Below, piece by piece: positions 1 to 12,150 of a stretch of DNA of 64,000 nucleotides; the first letter of the stretch is position 1, and every line of letters begins with the position of its first letter. The notes beneath the pieces were generated by a model that saw nothing but the letters and a program-made list of their open reading frames with translations, did not search any database and was not told where the DNA came from. The DNA comes from Cryptomeria japonica. Lineage: Eukaryota; Streptophyta; Pinopsida; Cupressales; Cupressaceae. A program made the position numbers and the translations under genes. The stretch is taken from contig NC_081413.1 of NCBI RefSeq assembly GCF_030272615.1, positions 563,828,010-563,892,009 on the forward strand, read 5' to 3'.

Positions 1-1332
1 ATCTTAGGATAAAATCCTATGATTCGTGTGGCTCCCGCAGTCCCACAAGGACAATAGAAGAAACCAAGGAAAAGGAGAAGGGAAAGGAACTTTGGGAAGA
101 AAAGGGAACATAGAACAAAGTCTTGACTCCTAAGATCCTCTTTGGGCCCAAAATCCTGAAGAGAATGCAAAAACAAAAGGAAAAGAGGGGCAAGAAAATG
201 AAAACAGAAAACAAAGAAAACAAAGAAACCAAAAGGGAAAGGAAATGGGAAGGCAAAAGGATACCCCTCAGTCCTTGGCTCTTAGCCGAAGAGGTTCAGC
301 CTATTGGCTCGTGCCCCCGTATCGCCCTCGCTGGGCTGGCAGCTCGCGGGCTTCATGCCCTTGCTGGGTTGTCGTGCTCGCAGGTCTGGACCTCCATCAA
401 AAAAAAAAGGGAAAGGAAAGGAAAAGGGAAGGCAAAAGGAGAAAAGGGAAAGGAAAAGAAGAAAAAGAAAGGGGGACCCCATTTTAGCCAGCAAAAACAT
501 GGGTGCTGTGTATGCAGGGCGTAACAGTACTCTCACTGCTCATTTGAGCATATATTTAATATACTTTGTGGACTTTTCTCAATATTTAAAAGAAAAATGT
601 ATATAGCATTTTGGTTATGTAAAATTTTGAAGCTTGCAAACACAGCTATATATACTACAAGAAGCTGTAGAACATGAACTCAACTAGTATCTTCATCAAA
701 CATGAATTCGATCTCATTGCCTCTGAACTTCAAACAATTGTAATGTCATTTTGTAATGCTGTAAGATATAAAGTAAAAATCAATGTGACTTTGCTTGGAA
801 AAATCAGAATAGAAACCTGAGATTATCCTCACATGCAAGAAGGTGCTGGAAGCCAAACAATAATCTCAAAACAAATATTGTGTAACGAAAATTGCAAGCC
901 ATCATCAATCTGACAATTGCTCACTATAAAGCATAGAAGTTGAAAACTGAATCAAGATCTCAAAATTACTATCTTTAAAAGCTATAGGAAAGACTTGAGC
1001 TTTGTAAACATATAAACATCTTGGACAGTAAAAGAATAGTGTATTCCGATGTGATGCGGATCAGAAAGGTGGAGAGAAGTTCAAAAACATGGAAGGAGAA
1101 GCTACCACAGAATGGGCCATCATTATATATGTTACACTTTTTATTCATGGTCCAGTGTAAATCTTCACGTTTGTTTGCAGAATGCATTGGTTTGCTCCAA
1201 CATACACTTCAATTTTTTAAAAATTTGATCAATTTTTGGGGTTGTATTGAAGGGCCCCAGCTCATGACGTTACCGAAAGAAACAAAGCAAACTAGAATCC
1301 TGTGTGAACAACCCACACTAGAGTATAATGGA
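1..1332. other. No gene recognised; purine-rich low-complexity tract
   Basis: Positions about 55-470 on the plus strand are an A/G-dominated tract, interrupted at about 285-390 by a GC-rich stretch. Open frames there are made of Lys/Arg/Glu runs and have no domain. From 600 to 1332 the sequence is AT-rich without a convincing coding signal. I saw no LTR ends or host exon. Confidence 0.5.
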
Positions 1333-1418
1333 CAAGCACACAAGCTAACCAAAGGAACTAGAAATGTAGAATAAGCAAGCACACAAGCTAACCAAAGGAA
1401 CTAGGAATGTAGAATAAC
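1333..1418. repeat. 43-bp tandem duplication
   Basis: The 43 bases at 1333-1375 are repeated head to tail at 1376-1418 with very few changes. The unit contains the run aagctaaccaaaggaacta. It is noncoding and of unknown origin. Confidence 0.85.
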
Positions 1419-2142
1419 CAGCCAGGAAACCAGACAACAGAGAGAAAGACCAGTATGAATATCTTGAATGGGTGCAACTAGGGGATACATAGCAGAATGC
1501 TGAACAAACCAAAACAGCATGAAACCACCCAAAACAAGGGCCAACACCAATTGCAAGGAGAAAACAATCAAGAGTTTTCAGATAAACCCCAGCATGCTAC
1601 GTTGGAGCCATTTGGGGTTGTCCTCCATCTATCATAAGGTATATTGTAAATGCCTGGCTCAGAAACAACCATTATCTTAACCTTCATTTGTCTAGTCAAT
1701 TCTTCTAGTCTATCAAATTGTAACCCTTTGGTAATTTCCACTTGTTGTGTAGACCATTGCAAAAAGTCATGTTCTAGACAAGGGATCGTGTCTACTAACC
1801 ACCTCCAGTAAACCTTCGTTGTGGGAAATGACCAAGTGCTTAATTTCTAGCTATATATCCTAAGAGAATTTTTTGAAATTGCTATCATCATGATTTAGGG
1901 CAAGATTTTCATCCCTTATTACCTGAGCTCATGATCAATTGAGGCTCTCTGGGGCTTACCTCTAAGCCTGGATCCTCAATGATATCTTCCATTATCCACT
2001 ATGGCATCTTGCCCCACGATAGATTTCACTACTTTTAGCAAATAGGAATCAGGGCAATTAAATATCCACTCCAATCTATGCTCTAAGACTCCTCCCTTGG
2101 GATTACTTGTAGACTGAACACCATGTCTCACCATGAAAACAA

Positions 2143-2262
2143 AAATGTCAGCACACAACCACGCACTGCAACAACACCAACCATGACCCAAAACATAAAA
2201 TATCGGCAGCTACACACTGCAACAACAACACCCATGACCCAAAACATAAAATGCCAGCACAT
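2143..2262. repeat. Short degenerate tandem repeat of about 54-60 bp
   Basis: The phrase catgacccaaaacataaaat occurs twice, with a flanking cactgcaacaacac phrase before each copy and partial copies at the edges. It appears to be a small local duplication. The rest of 1420-2480 holds nothing I can assign. Confidence 0.6.
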
Positions 2263-2479
2263 GATGTAGACAGAAGCACCCTACGGACAGCCACACGTGT
2301 GAAATACCTACAATCCCTTTGCTCATCAGCCATAATTAAATATAATTGCATAAGAAGCTTTAAGCTCACTTGGATTAAATGTGCATGAGTGTATCACATC
2401 AGAAGCAGCCCGGCACCCTTCAATAATAATGCAAGTATATGAAAGCTTGTGACATTAAATGTGATCCCTTTCAAATCAT

Positions 2480-2730
2480 GGTGGACTGTCCTTTTCAATG
2501 AGCTTAGCAATCTCTTCTCAATCCAAAATAACATGACTTTCCAAAGATGACACATCATTTAGGTCTACCCCAAGGTTAGCCAATAGGTCTGCAACATTGT
2601 TTTTTATATATACCAATGGAATACCTCAGCCTTCCTGTTCCTATTAGGATTTGCTCTAGAATGGAGTGAAGCTTCTAGTTCAAGAAATGTTCCTTTTTGA
2701 AGGCATTAATAACAATCAGCCAACTGCCTT
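2480..2730 (-). pseudogene. Degenerate RNase H-like fragment of a retroelement (non-LTR type)
   Basis: Read on the minus strand, one frame gives a stretch around IVINAFKKEHFLN. A +1 frame change then gives VADLLANLGVDL. The first resembles the helix and substrate-handle part of plant retroelement RNase H, the second the C-terminal part with its VADxLAN motif. Stops and the frame change show it is dead. The assignment to a LINE-type RNase H rather than a host RNase H-like gene is inference. No reverse transcriptase is visible next to it, so it is probably a truncated relic. Confidence 0.45.
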
Positions 2731-2761
2731 TCATTGTAACACTACAATATCCTTCAGAGTA

Positions 2762-4740
2762 TAACAGCATTAGCCTAGGTAGAAGCATCTCCTCACTCCA
2801 CTTGTTATTTGTTTTAATATCAAGACTGCAAAATCCTCTATAATGAAACTACCTAAAGCATCTCCAAACACCTAAGGAGCTCTTGCCATACCAGGTTTTC
2901 CACAGGAAGCATAATCAAAATTTAGCTTGTCTTCCTGCATGAGGGCTTTTATTTTTATTTTTCTTATAGCATTCTTAGGGACTACTAACCCATGAATGAG
3001 AGCTCCATCATGCATTTCATTTGCAATTGTTTTTTCCATTTTCATTGGCACATACATGGTCTTGGGTTTCATAATATTATCCAAAGTCCTATTTATATAA
3101 TGGTTCCTGTGCTTTAGAAACTTAGCAGTTGAAAGGTCAAAACAGTTCAAAATTTAACAACATTCTCATTATAGAATTGGTTCTAATATAATTATTACTC
3201 AAAATAGTAGAATTTAAAGGGGCTGTATTGAGGATGATGAAGATACATCAAATTTTTAAATTGGATGGGTGATAAAGTTTCAATGCTATGGTTTAACTAG
3301 CAACAGAAACATGATGAAATCATTACTTATACTAATTTTCAATTGTAATGATCTGAAATTAGATCTTGAAAGTTAATGAGTTTATCTTACCAAGACACAA
3401 TTCTTGTTTACTTTCTAAAATGACTAAAATATAACATGAAAAGTTGAAATATTTGCTAGCACTCTTAAAACGATGAATCCAATAAAGAACAAAGCATAAA
3501 TCTAGGACAGAGGACTGAAAAGGTGTTAGATGGTATTGAGGGGATATAGATTATAGACAACTTCAAGTCAAACACGACTGAATCAGGTTCCTGAGAAACA
3601 AAGGAAAACAGGCTATAATTTTGCTAATTAGAAAACTATTAGTTACAATGGTGTGGTGTTTGTAGAGCTCCTAGTTGCATTTGGTTGGCTGTTGCAGTTC
3701 TGTCATGGTGGTATTGCCTTGTCGTAGTTGGTATTTTTTCCATGGAGAAATGAACTGGCAGGGTAAAAGATTCGAAATGATGTCTATTCTAAAACTTGTG
3801 TTTGAGCTTCATGCATTGAATTTAAACTTTTTGTATTTGTTTAAACATGCCTTTAGGGGTCATTGTAAAAAAGTAGTTGTTGATGTTATGTAACTTGTGA
3901 TATGCATAATAATCCTTTGGCCCTTGCTTGACTATTCTAGGGAGGTAGCATGGATGGCTATTCTAGGGAGGTAGCGTGGATGTACAGAAGAGGTTACATC
4001 AATGCAAATTATGGAAGCATTACACCTGTTAGGATGCTTTGGAAATGTTGATTGGTGTCCTTAAAAGCCTAAAAAATAAGGCGACGCATTAATTTTCTAG
4101 AGTTTCTTTTTTTATTGGGTTCTCTAGGGTACACCTTTGAGACTATCTGTCAACCATTGTTTAAAGCATTAGTTACTAACAAAGCACTTGTTCATTATAG
4201 CAATCCAGAGTTGAATATGATTCCTACATAAGTAAAAGAACAACACACTCTTTGTGCATTACTGTTGTTGTGCTATTGTGGACCTGTCACATGTTTGTGA
4301 TAACAATAGAAAGAGCAGGAAAGCTGATATCCATGAATATCAGCCTGAGTTTTAGCAGTCATAGAAGTGTATAATGTAGATAGCAACCATATAGCTGCAG
4401 AGAATCAGCCTTAGATTGTTGTTCTGATAATAAAGAACATGGGGACAACACATGGTGGATGAAAATCTGTGTCAGTGTATAGAACACATTGTTCCAGTGT
4501 CTGTTGTGTTGATTTCACGTATGGTATTTAATTGTCTAGCTTCTGACAGAAAGGATAATTTGCTTACGAATATAGAGTTCTGGTAATCAATACAAAATTT
4601 CAATATTAGAACTTTGAGACCACTTTTTATTTATCTGTGGTTGCAATTTTTACAGGCATAAAATAAAAGTGATATCAGATTGTTGAGGTAACTAATGCAA
4701 TTGTAATCAGTCAATTGCAAATATCCTGCACCTCCCCCTA
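2762..4740. other. Noncoding stretch, nothing assigned
   Basis: AT-rich sequence without recognised exons, LTR ends or terminal inverted repeats. A 92-codon minus-strand frame at 2872-3150 has no recognisable domain. An 18-20 bp phrase (ttctagggaggtagc) is duplicated near 3937 and 3961. If the host gene extends upstream, this is intron; I could not find its preceding exon. Confidence 0.5.
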
Positions 4741-5027
4741 TAATGGTACAATTTTAAGGAGGTCCATCAATAATTTGTGCATTTGAAGAAACTTGAATTA
4801 GCTAGTTGTGAACCTTGCCATTTGTAAACAAAATACCGCATTTTATCCTTGTTTATATTTAAACTTATCCTTGTCCATTAATTACCTTATAAATGATACA
4901 ATTTAAAGGAGGTCCATCAATAATTTGTGCATTTGATGAAACTTGAATTAGCTAGTTGTGAACTTTGTCATTTGTAAACAAAATACAGCATTTTATCCTT
5001 GTTTATATTTAAATTTATCCTTGGGTT
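4741..5027. repeat. Tandem duplication of about 135 bp, offset 149 bp, upstream of a splice acceptor
   Basis: Positions 4741-4873 and 4890-5025 are near-identical copies; both contain ggtccatcaataatttgtgc and the run ttttatccttgtttatattt. The second copy supplies the pyrimidine-rich sequence immediately before the acceptor at 5035, so the duplication has doubled the potential branch point and polypyrimidine region. Confidence 0.85.
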
Positions 5028-5035
5028 ATATGCAG

Positions 5036-5351
5036 TTCTAAAGGACGCCTTCTTATTTTCCAACTAGAACCCATACAGATCTCCGGCAGTGGCATGGTGT
5101 GCTCAAGCTCAGCATCAAGTTCCGTTGCTGCACCAGGTTCTCCATTTTATGATGGAATGTGTTGTACTCCAGAGCATGGAGTAAACAATAATTTAAATGG
5201 AAGTTCAGATGAAATAAGCCATGATGGTGTTAGGTTTGAAGAAGGTGGAGGATGGGAGTTGACATTAAAGGGGCATGTGTCAATGCCTGGCATAGTCCTT
5301 GCTGTTTGCCCTTATCTTGGACGATATATTTTGGCTTCTGCTGGTAACACT
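5036..5351 (+). CDS. DDB1/CPSF160-like protein (CPSF-A family), internal exon 1 of 5 seen
   Basis: The acceptor ttatatgcag precedes position 5036 and the donor gtaaga starts at 5352. The exon enters one base into a codon and ends on a codon boundary. It encodes a strand-rich segment (GRLLIFQLEPIQ), a low-complexity Ser/Gly loop, then WELTLKGHVSMPGIVLAVCP and ILASAGNT. Order and wording match the C-terminal beta-propeller part of the plant CPSF-A subunit-like protein typified by Arabidopsis At3g11960, a paralogue of CPSF160 and DDB1. Proteins of this fold are scaffolds in mRNA 3'-end processing, splicing or cullin-4 ligases; which applies here cannot be told from sequence. Upstream exons were not found, and the in-frame ATG at 5094 is internal, not the start. 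Protein fragments of the five exons total about 278 residues, against roughly 1,300 for the family. Confidence 0.85.
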
Positions 5352-5551
5352 GTAAGAGAAACTTTTTTGGTTAATTTCAGTTTTCTGTTAGTATTTTTAC
5401 ATGATGGATGAAAACTATTCTACATATTCCATTATGTGTCTTTTAAAGTTTTTTTATAATTATGAATGCTTTAGTTAAGATTTTGGAAAATTTGACATTG
5501 GTTGTCAAGATTTCTTCATTATGAATATAATGATATGCCATTCTCTACCAG

Positions 5552-5707
5552 TTATTTTGCTTAGGTATTCAACAAGATTCTCCCCTGCGCTTAAGACGAT
5601 ACTCCGTTTTGAAGACACGCTTCACAATTACATCTATTGCCGTTCACCTGAACAGAATTGCTGTTGGTGATTGCAGAGATGGAATATTGTTTTATTCTTA
5701 CCAAGAG
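5552..5707 (+). CDS. DDB1/CPSF160-like protein, exon 2 of 5 seen
   Basis: The acceptor is ttctctaccag (ends 5551) and the donor gtttga starts at 5708. The exon is 52 whole codons. It joins the previous exon in phase 0, giving ASAGNT followed by LFCLGIQQDSPLRLRR. The C-terminal half contains the conserved propeller segment IAVGDCRDGILFYSY, the most diagnostic part of this family (compare VGDxRDGVLFYSY in plant homologues). A tempting acceptor 16 bases further on (gcttag) would shift the frame and lose the conserved residues, so I reject it. The donor is weak, with only gt conserved. Confidence 0.88.
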
Positions 5708-5833
5708 GTTTGAACATCATGGATAATTTTAAAATGACACTTTATTTTTCAGTTCAAATTTTATTGGGATGTAATTTGAAGCTTTAGATACCAGAATTTA
5801 TGTGTAGCTGAAAAAGTTTGAACTTACAATCAG

Positions 5834-5975
5834 GACCAACGGAAATTGGAACAACTGTATTGTGATCCTGTTCAACGTCTAGTTGCAGACTGTGTGCTCG
5901 TTGACTTGGACACTGCCTTGGTGTCTGACCGTAGAGGCAACTTTTGTGCTTTATCTTGCCCTAATCTCTTAGAGG
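5834..5975 (+). CDS. DDB1/CPSF160-like protein, exon 3 of 5 seen
   Basis: The acceptor cttacaatcag ends at 5833 and the donor gtatgc starts at 5976. The exon begins in phase 0 and ends one base into a codon. It encodes KLEQLYCDPVQRLVADCVL, then VSDRRGNFCALSCP, matching the conserved family pattern of a CDPxxRLVADC strand followed by a D(R/K)xG hairpin. The last 34 bases of this exon and its donor are duplicated 340 bp downstream (see the repeat at 5942-6614), so a second partial exon end lies in the following intron. Confidence 0.88.
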
Positions 5976-6614
5976 GTATGCTTTAATCTTTATTTATCAG
6001 TAATCAACATATAATTGCTATCATTTTATGAAGGCTACACTTGTAATTAATTTCTCAAAAAGACATACACATGAAGAGTTGAAGACAAATACCAAAATTC
6101 AAAATAGCCATGTATATAAAGTAAGAATGTGTTCAAGGAATTTGGTAACACCTTAATGTTCTTTGCATGTTCAACGTTTAAAATTTTCATTGATTTTGTA
6201 AGTACAACTGTACACGTACTTATCATGAAGAGAATAGTAGCACCTTATTGTTTTGATACAAACACAGACTGATTTCATTGATTTTGTGCTTTATCTTGCC
6301 CTAATCTCTTAGAGGGTATACTTTAATCTTTATTTATCAGTAATCAACATATAATTGCTATCATTTTATGAAGGCTACACTTGTAATTAATTTCTCAAAA
6401 AGACATACACATGAAGAGTTGAAGACAAATACCAAAATTCAAAATAGCCATGTATATAAAGTAAGAATGTGTTCAAGGAATTTGGTAACACCTTAATGTT
6501 CTTTGCACGTTCAATGTTTAAAATTTTCATTGATTTTGTAAGTACAACGTACACGTACTTATCATGAAGAGAATAGTAGCACCTTATTGTTTTGATACAA
6601 ACACAGACTGATTT
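5942..6614. repeat. Tandem duplication of about 335 bp that copies the end of exon 3 and its donor site
   Basis: Copy 1 (5942-6276) and copy 2 (6282-6614) are about 98% identical with an offset of 340 bp. Copy 1 starts inside exon 3, so copy 2 carries the final 34 coding bases plus a donor (gtatac instead of gtatgc) without its own acceptor. Both copies then share several hundred bases of intron. Confidence 0.9.
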
Positions 6615-6717
6615 CCTATGTGGTATTTTATTATGGTTCTAGATTTGGAGTTGGATATAATTATGACAATACTTTTTCCTCTAACTTTATTCTCTGTTTA
6701 CAATGTAATCTGTGCAG

Positions 6718-6794
6718 AAAATGCAAGTCCTGAGCGTAACTTGAGACTTAGCTGCTGGTACCATATGGGAGAAACAATCATGCGTATCCAAAAG
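6718..6794 (+). CDS. DDB1/CPSF160-like protein, exon 4 of 5 seen
   Basis: The acceptor aatctgtgcag ends at 6717 and the donor gtattg starts at 6795. The first two bases complete the codon left open by exon 3. The exon encodes ENASPERNLRLSCWYHMGE followed by TIMRIQK. In the plant family this is the NLxxxxxYxMGE strand just before a propeller blade that begins with G. The next exon in this window that continues the protein in frame and in register is 33.8 kb away at 40568, so this short 77-bp exon precedes a giant intron. Confidence 0.88.
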
Positions 6795-7299
6795 GTATTG
6801 CTTCTGCACTTTCCTCTACAAAGTCTGCAAAATGAGTAGGAAAATTGGTGATAGAAAATGTGTTGTCACATTCCTTATTTTTTTAGCTGAGAGTCAAATA
6901 AACCTATAAGCATGTTGGTGATTTTCTGACCTAGAAATTTGCAAATTTTGCCCACGTCCTCCTTTGTTTTCTTAGGCCCTACCCTGCCCATTGATTATAT
7001 CTGATCCAGGATATCTTCAATGGACCCTTTTGGACTGGTTTTCTAGGGAGATCCTAAGGGTTTTATTCTTTTTGGTTCATATGGGTTTTCCTTTATATTT
7101 TATGACTAAAACCCTAGTTCTTTTGTGCTTTGGCCCTTTGGCATATGTCATTACTGTATTCTTCTATTTTACTGTTGATTGCTTTCCAAGTTCATTTGCT
7201 TAAGTTTACAACTTAGTCCCCTAGAGTATTGTCATCCTACCAGCCCCTTGCTTTCATTGACTATTGTTTGCCATCACACATTTTATTGCTTGTGTTATC

Positions 7300-7984
7300 T
7301 AGTCATGTTCACATTGTGATTGTGACTCCCAATTAGTGGTCCATGTGTCAGTTTCCTATTGCATTGTGAAGGTTCTTCATGTTGGAGTTTTCGTTTGAAA
7401 TATTTTGCCAAAACTAGTAGCTAGCAATATCGTACCATGTGTCCTTGAGTGCAGAGTCATTTATTCTAGTCCATTCAATGTTATGTTGTCCTTGAGGTGA
7501 GTTGATAGTTTGTGATTGGTCCATTAATGCTTATGTGTACTCTTCATAGAGTAAGTATGAAAGATTGGTTAGTTTGTTTTCAAGTGGCAACACTCTATTG
7601 CCTTGTGCAACTCCTTCACATTGTAGTTTTGATTGTAAACCCCACTTTCAATTGCATGATTGCTTTTTATTTCTTGTGGGAATGATGATTCACTTTTTAG
7701 CTTGATAATATCTTGTGTGGTGACAGCCAAATGGCAAATTGTTATGGCATCACATGTCCCCTTCACATTGTGGTCTCTATTTGAAGACTTTTGTTAAAAC
7801 CATCATATGTTGTACCTACTTGTTCTTGCAGTGTGATGTTGTCCCCATGTTAAGTTGATGGGTTATGTTTGGCTCATTTTTGCCTATGTATGTGCTTCAT
7901 GGAGTACTTGCAAAGATCTTCTTAGTTTGGCACAATTAGTGACATTTCATTACATCATGCAGCTCCTTTTTTTGAATGTGGACT
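7300..7984. repeat. Degenerate tandem-repeat tract, left of the LTR-A insertion
   Basis: Variants of ttgcattgtggttttgaatgtggaccccactttc...atgatg recur roughly every 170-190 bp here, for example near 7380, 7615, 7755 and 7965, and again after LTR-A. The tract is probably the inside of an older, unrecognised element. Stretch 6840-7300 before it holds no gene I can identify. Confidence 0.5.
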
Positions 7985-8803
7985 TGTTGATGTGTTTTTT
8001 ATGCACATGCGAACACAGAATAAAATACCAAGGTATCTTATCCTCTCTTGAACAAAGTCTCTTATATGCTATGCTTCGTGATCAAATGAGACAACTCCAA
8101 GGTTACGAAATGTCAAGTCTTGACGTGTGGATAAGTTCAGTGGTTTGATTTGATAATGCTGGAATCACAAGGGGACTTACGTTGTACATGAATGCACAAT
8201 CTTATCATGGATTAGGATAGGTAGGCCGATAACTTAGGATTTGGCAATGAAGTTCCGGACTTAATTCTTACTAAAAAATGGGCAAAAGGAATAGGGTTCA
8301 GGAAATCTATTCTAAACCTAAGAATGTAGGAAATGATGAATGGATCTAGTGGAATCAAACTAGGCAAGGTCTCACAATCAGGTATTGACACAAGCTTAGT
8401 GCAATCGTCTAAGGTATACTTAAAGATTTCCAGGCTATCACCATCAAACATTGACACCATCCAAGTTGATGCTTGTCAAGGGATGCGTAATAGTTGAAGT
8501 TAAGCTTACTTAAATTTCCAGTTGACCACACAAGGCGCACTTACCAGCGGCAAGAGGCTAGTGGTATGGATTTAGGATTCCACACAAACAAATTCAACAA
8601 ATCTTTCACTCAATCTAACATACATGAAAATAAATTCTAATCTAAATTCTAATCTAACTTGGAGGAATTGAGAACCATGAATGCAAATACAACACTTGAA
8701 GAGCAAAATCACCAACAATTGAACAATGATTATGATTCAAATAGCTGCAGCGTATACCAACAATTCTACAAAAACTCTCTTACAAATGAGAGACAAGGAT
8801 GCA

Positions 8804-8809
8804 TATATA
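8804..8809 (-). promoter_or_regulatory. TATA box of LTR-A
   Basis: On the minus strand CTATATATGC is followed about 10 bases later by CTCATTTGTAA, the same block found in LTR-B, -C and -D. The spacing suggests TATA plus transcription start at the U3/R boundary. Confidence 0.6.
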
Positions 8810-11290
8810 GAGTCTCTTACAAAATGGATGGCCAAGATTGATCCAAGATCAATGGTCGAGATTACAAGATAAAACCCTAATTAGGGTTTGTACAACCACC
8901 ATTACATTGGCCAATAAGAGACGAGGGTAGGTAAGATAAATAATATTTGATTTAGCGCCATGTGTCACCTAATCCCTCCTTGAATGAATGTTGACTTGGT
9001 ACCCTTTGATTGAACGAATGGTGACTAGGATGCCACCTCGACTTGCCTTGCACACTTAATCAATTTGCCTTGTACATTCTTCATCTTCACAATGTTTGGA
9101 ATCCTTTATGATACTTTGCATTCCATCCTTATGTTAAGGAATTCCACGAACTGTTCCCTCCTTATGTTTGGAAAATTTCTCAATCTTGGAATCCTGAAAT
9201 ATTTCCTTGGCGCACTTTGATATTGGAATTTCTTGATGTAGTTCTGGATTTCTTGATGTAAAATCCTTTGTGTTCATTTCTTGAACTTGCTTCCCTTCAT
9301 TTGTTTACCATCAAAGTGAAGTCTTCTTCATGATTGATCTAGTCCTCATCTTCACCTTTTGGAATCTCTATCCGGAAATCCCCATCCAATCTTTGAAGTA
9401 TTGATCTTCCTCATCCGCATTGCGTGCATCCTCCTTCACCTCAAGCCTTGATCATCATGCTCCCTTTCCTCATAGCAGTCCTGCAAAACAAATAAGCATT
9501 GAATCAAACACTAGTATGATAAACTTAACTTCAACCTTGGTGGGAAATTCATCCGCATATGGATTGATCATTCCTCAAAACCATCCGCATTATCCTTGTC
9601 CATTCTTCACATGGTGGAAATTTGATGCCTATCTAGACAACTTCCTTCCTTTGTAATTCCGCCCTGCAGTGGAAATCCGACCCTCATCCGAACTCATTGT
9701 CCTTGAAAATCTTGTGTTGACTGGATCACCATTCCATGGAGTGGAAATCCGGACACCATCAGGACTTTGTTCCTGACATTTGTCCCAACATGCGATAGGT
9801 AGTCTTAGAAAATTGTAACACCAACTTTGGAAAATATGAAGGTCAAGATTGAAGTTTGGAAAATTCTCCTCAAGAAAACCAATTTTCAGACTTAGGATAA
9901 GTCTGATCATAATTGCTAAGTCCGAAGACACCCCTATAAACTCAGAAAATCAAGTATTTGGAGCCCAAAAATGAGTGTCCAGGTCTGGAAATATCACTTG
10001 GAGGTCTGAAAACACTCAGAAAGTGACTGATTTTTGATATCAAAATTGTAATAAAAGTCTGATTTTCTGAGGACAAAGTCTGAATACACCCTCCAATGCC
10101 TGAAAATACTCAGAAAATGGTGTATTGAAGTCTGATTTTCTGATTCTCAAGTCTGAATACACCCTCTGAAAGTCTGAAAATGGCTCCAAAAAGTCTGAAG
10201 ACACTCTGAAAATGATGAATATCAATGGCTGGAAGTGGTCACAACCATGTCACATGCTTGCATTTGAATTATTTTGACCTTCAAAACTTAGAAATGGTCA
10301 CATCTGGGCACAACTATGTGGCTGGAAATGAAGTTTCAGTCTGAAGACAACCTGGTATATTCAGAAATGTCAAAAATGGTGCCCGAAAGTACACCACAAT
10401 TCTGAAAATGCTTGGAAAAGGGTGTGGAAAAGTCTGATTTTTAGTCCTTAAAGTCTGAAGACACCCTTCCAAGGTCCAACAATGGCTGCCCAATGTTTGA
10501 AGACAACCTGCAACTTCAATAAATCAGTCATTTAAACTTGTCGCAGTCATAGGAAACACCTGTATTTGATGAATTTCACCTTCCGAAAGTGAAGTTTGTC
10601 AAATTTGGACACAAACAAAGGGCTGGTAAAAAATATCTAAGTCTGAAGACAAATCTGAAAATGGAGTTTCAGACTTAGATCAGCAATGGAAGCTCCACCA
10701 AATGCCCAAAAAACTCATAAGAAATGACACCCAAGTAAAATTTTCCAAGTTGGCAAGTGGTTGGAAATGAAAATCAGTCTGAAGACAAATCTACAACTAT
10801 GGAGTTTCAGACTGTAACAACAATGGCAGCCCTTGAAAATGCACTGAAAACTCCTCCAAACAGCCCTTAACCAAAATCGCCTTAGTGTGGATGAGCTGGG
10901 CAATGAAGAATAATTCTGAAAATGTGTTCCTAGCCAACAATGGAGGTCAAATCACTCCTAGCAATGGCGCCCAACAAGGTCTCAAAATAATGGCAGCCAC
11001 CAAGCATGAAGAAAATCACCCCAAACAATGGCACAAAGCACTCCCAAATAAAAAATCGAAATTTTCCCAGCTATGGCGCCATTCCAAAATTCTGAAAATG
11101 TCTTCAATGGCAGCTCGGATCTGCAACAATGGAGGTTGGAACAGCCAAGCTGGAAAAAATGGAGGAGGAAAGAATCCTCAACCCAACACTTCACTTCAGC
11201 ACTTTGCCAAAATTCGCCAATAAGGGAGAAAAATCACCTTTCATGGAGACACCTGGCAGATTTAATAATAAAATAATGTTGGAGACTCCT

Positions 11291-11298
11291 CTTATATA
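11291..11298 (-). promoter_or_regulatory. Possible upstream TATA box in the U3 of LTR-A
   Basis: The minus strand reads agtatataagaggag. It lies 2.5 kb upstream of the main TATA, the relative place at which LTR-B and LTR-D have a CGCCTATAA block. Function is inferred from position only. Confidence 0.35.
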
Positions 11299-11529
11299 CT
11301 TGCTTTTACCTTTCACTTTCACCACACAAGCAATGTGGGATAAAACACTTGCTTAAATACTTGCTTGGTGAAAACCTAACTTGCTTCTAGAAGGTTCAAA
11401 TATTAAATGATTATTGCAAGTTATTTAATTTTTCTTATAAATTTTAAATAATCGTTAATAATTATTTAAAAGCAATTAAATGGGGCTTATTTATTAAAAT
11501 ATTGCAATTTAAATCAAAATTAAGCCTCC

Positions 11530-12150
11530 AGGGGAAAATCGACTTAGGCTGGGATTGAAAAATCCTTTTAAAAAACATTAAATTGCCAAAAATTCCCCAT
11601 AAGGGAAAATCGATACATGCTTGGACAAAAATCCATGCATAACTTCATAAAAAATGCACACAAAAACCTCCCAGGGGAAAATCGATATGAGCTTGGATAA
11701 AAATCCAGACAAAATTTCACTTTACTTGCAAAAAATCCCCCCCAGGGGAAATTCGATGGCATTCTGGATTGAAAAATCCACACTCCAAACTCACTTAACT
11801 TGGAAAAATCCTCCCTGGTGGAATTTCGACCTCAGTCTGGATGAAAATCCGGACTCAAAACTTCAAAATATTCCTAGTGGAAAATCAATCTTTGTTTGGA
11901 TGAAAATCCGGACAAAAAAATCCGCACTTAGTTGTCACAAAAATCCTGGTGGAAAGTCAACCCAGGTATGGAATCATCCTCAACGTTGTTTGCACTTCAG
12001 TTCGCACTTCAGTCTGCACTCCTGGTGGAAAATCGATGGCAGTCTGGATAAATCCTTACACTTAGCCAAATTTAGCACTTCTAGGGGAAAATCGATCCAG
12101 GTGTGGATAAACATTGGGGGAAAATAGTAGCCAGTATGGATTTCAGGGGA
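11530..12150. repeat. Private repeat array of LTR-A (ggggaaaatcgat units)
   Basis: About eleven degenerate units carry a core ggggaaaatcgat followed by a tggataaaaatcc-like phrase. Intervals are mostly 55-75 bp (cores near 11532, 11600, 11675, 11744, 11818, 11876, 11949, 12030, 12084, 12117 and 12147). The open frames across it are by-products of the repeat. Confidence 0.8.

Noticed and set aside
123-606. Lys/Arg-rich open frames near the window start
   Set aside because: Low-complexity purine tract; composition explains the open frames.
5094-5411. Gene start at ATG 5094
   Set aside because: The frame is open upstream to the acceptor at 5035 with conserved family residues, and it reads through a donor at 5352 into intron.
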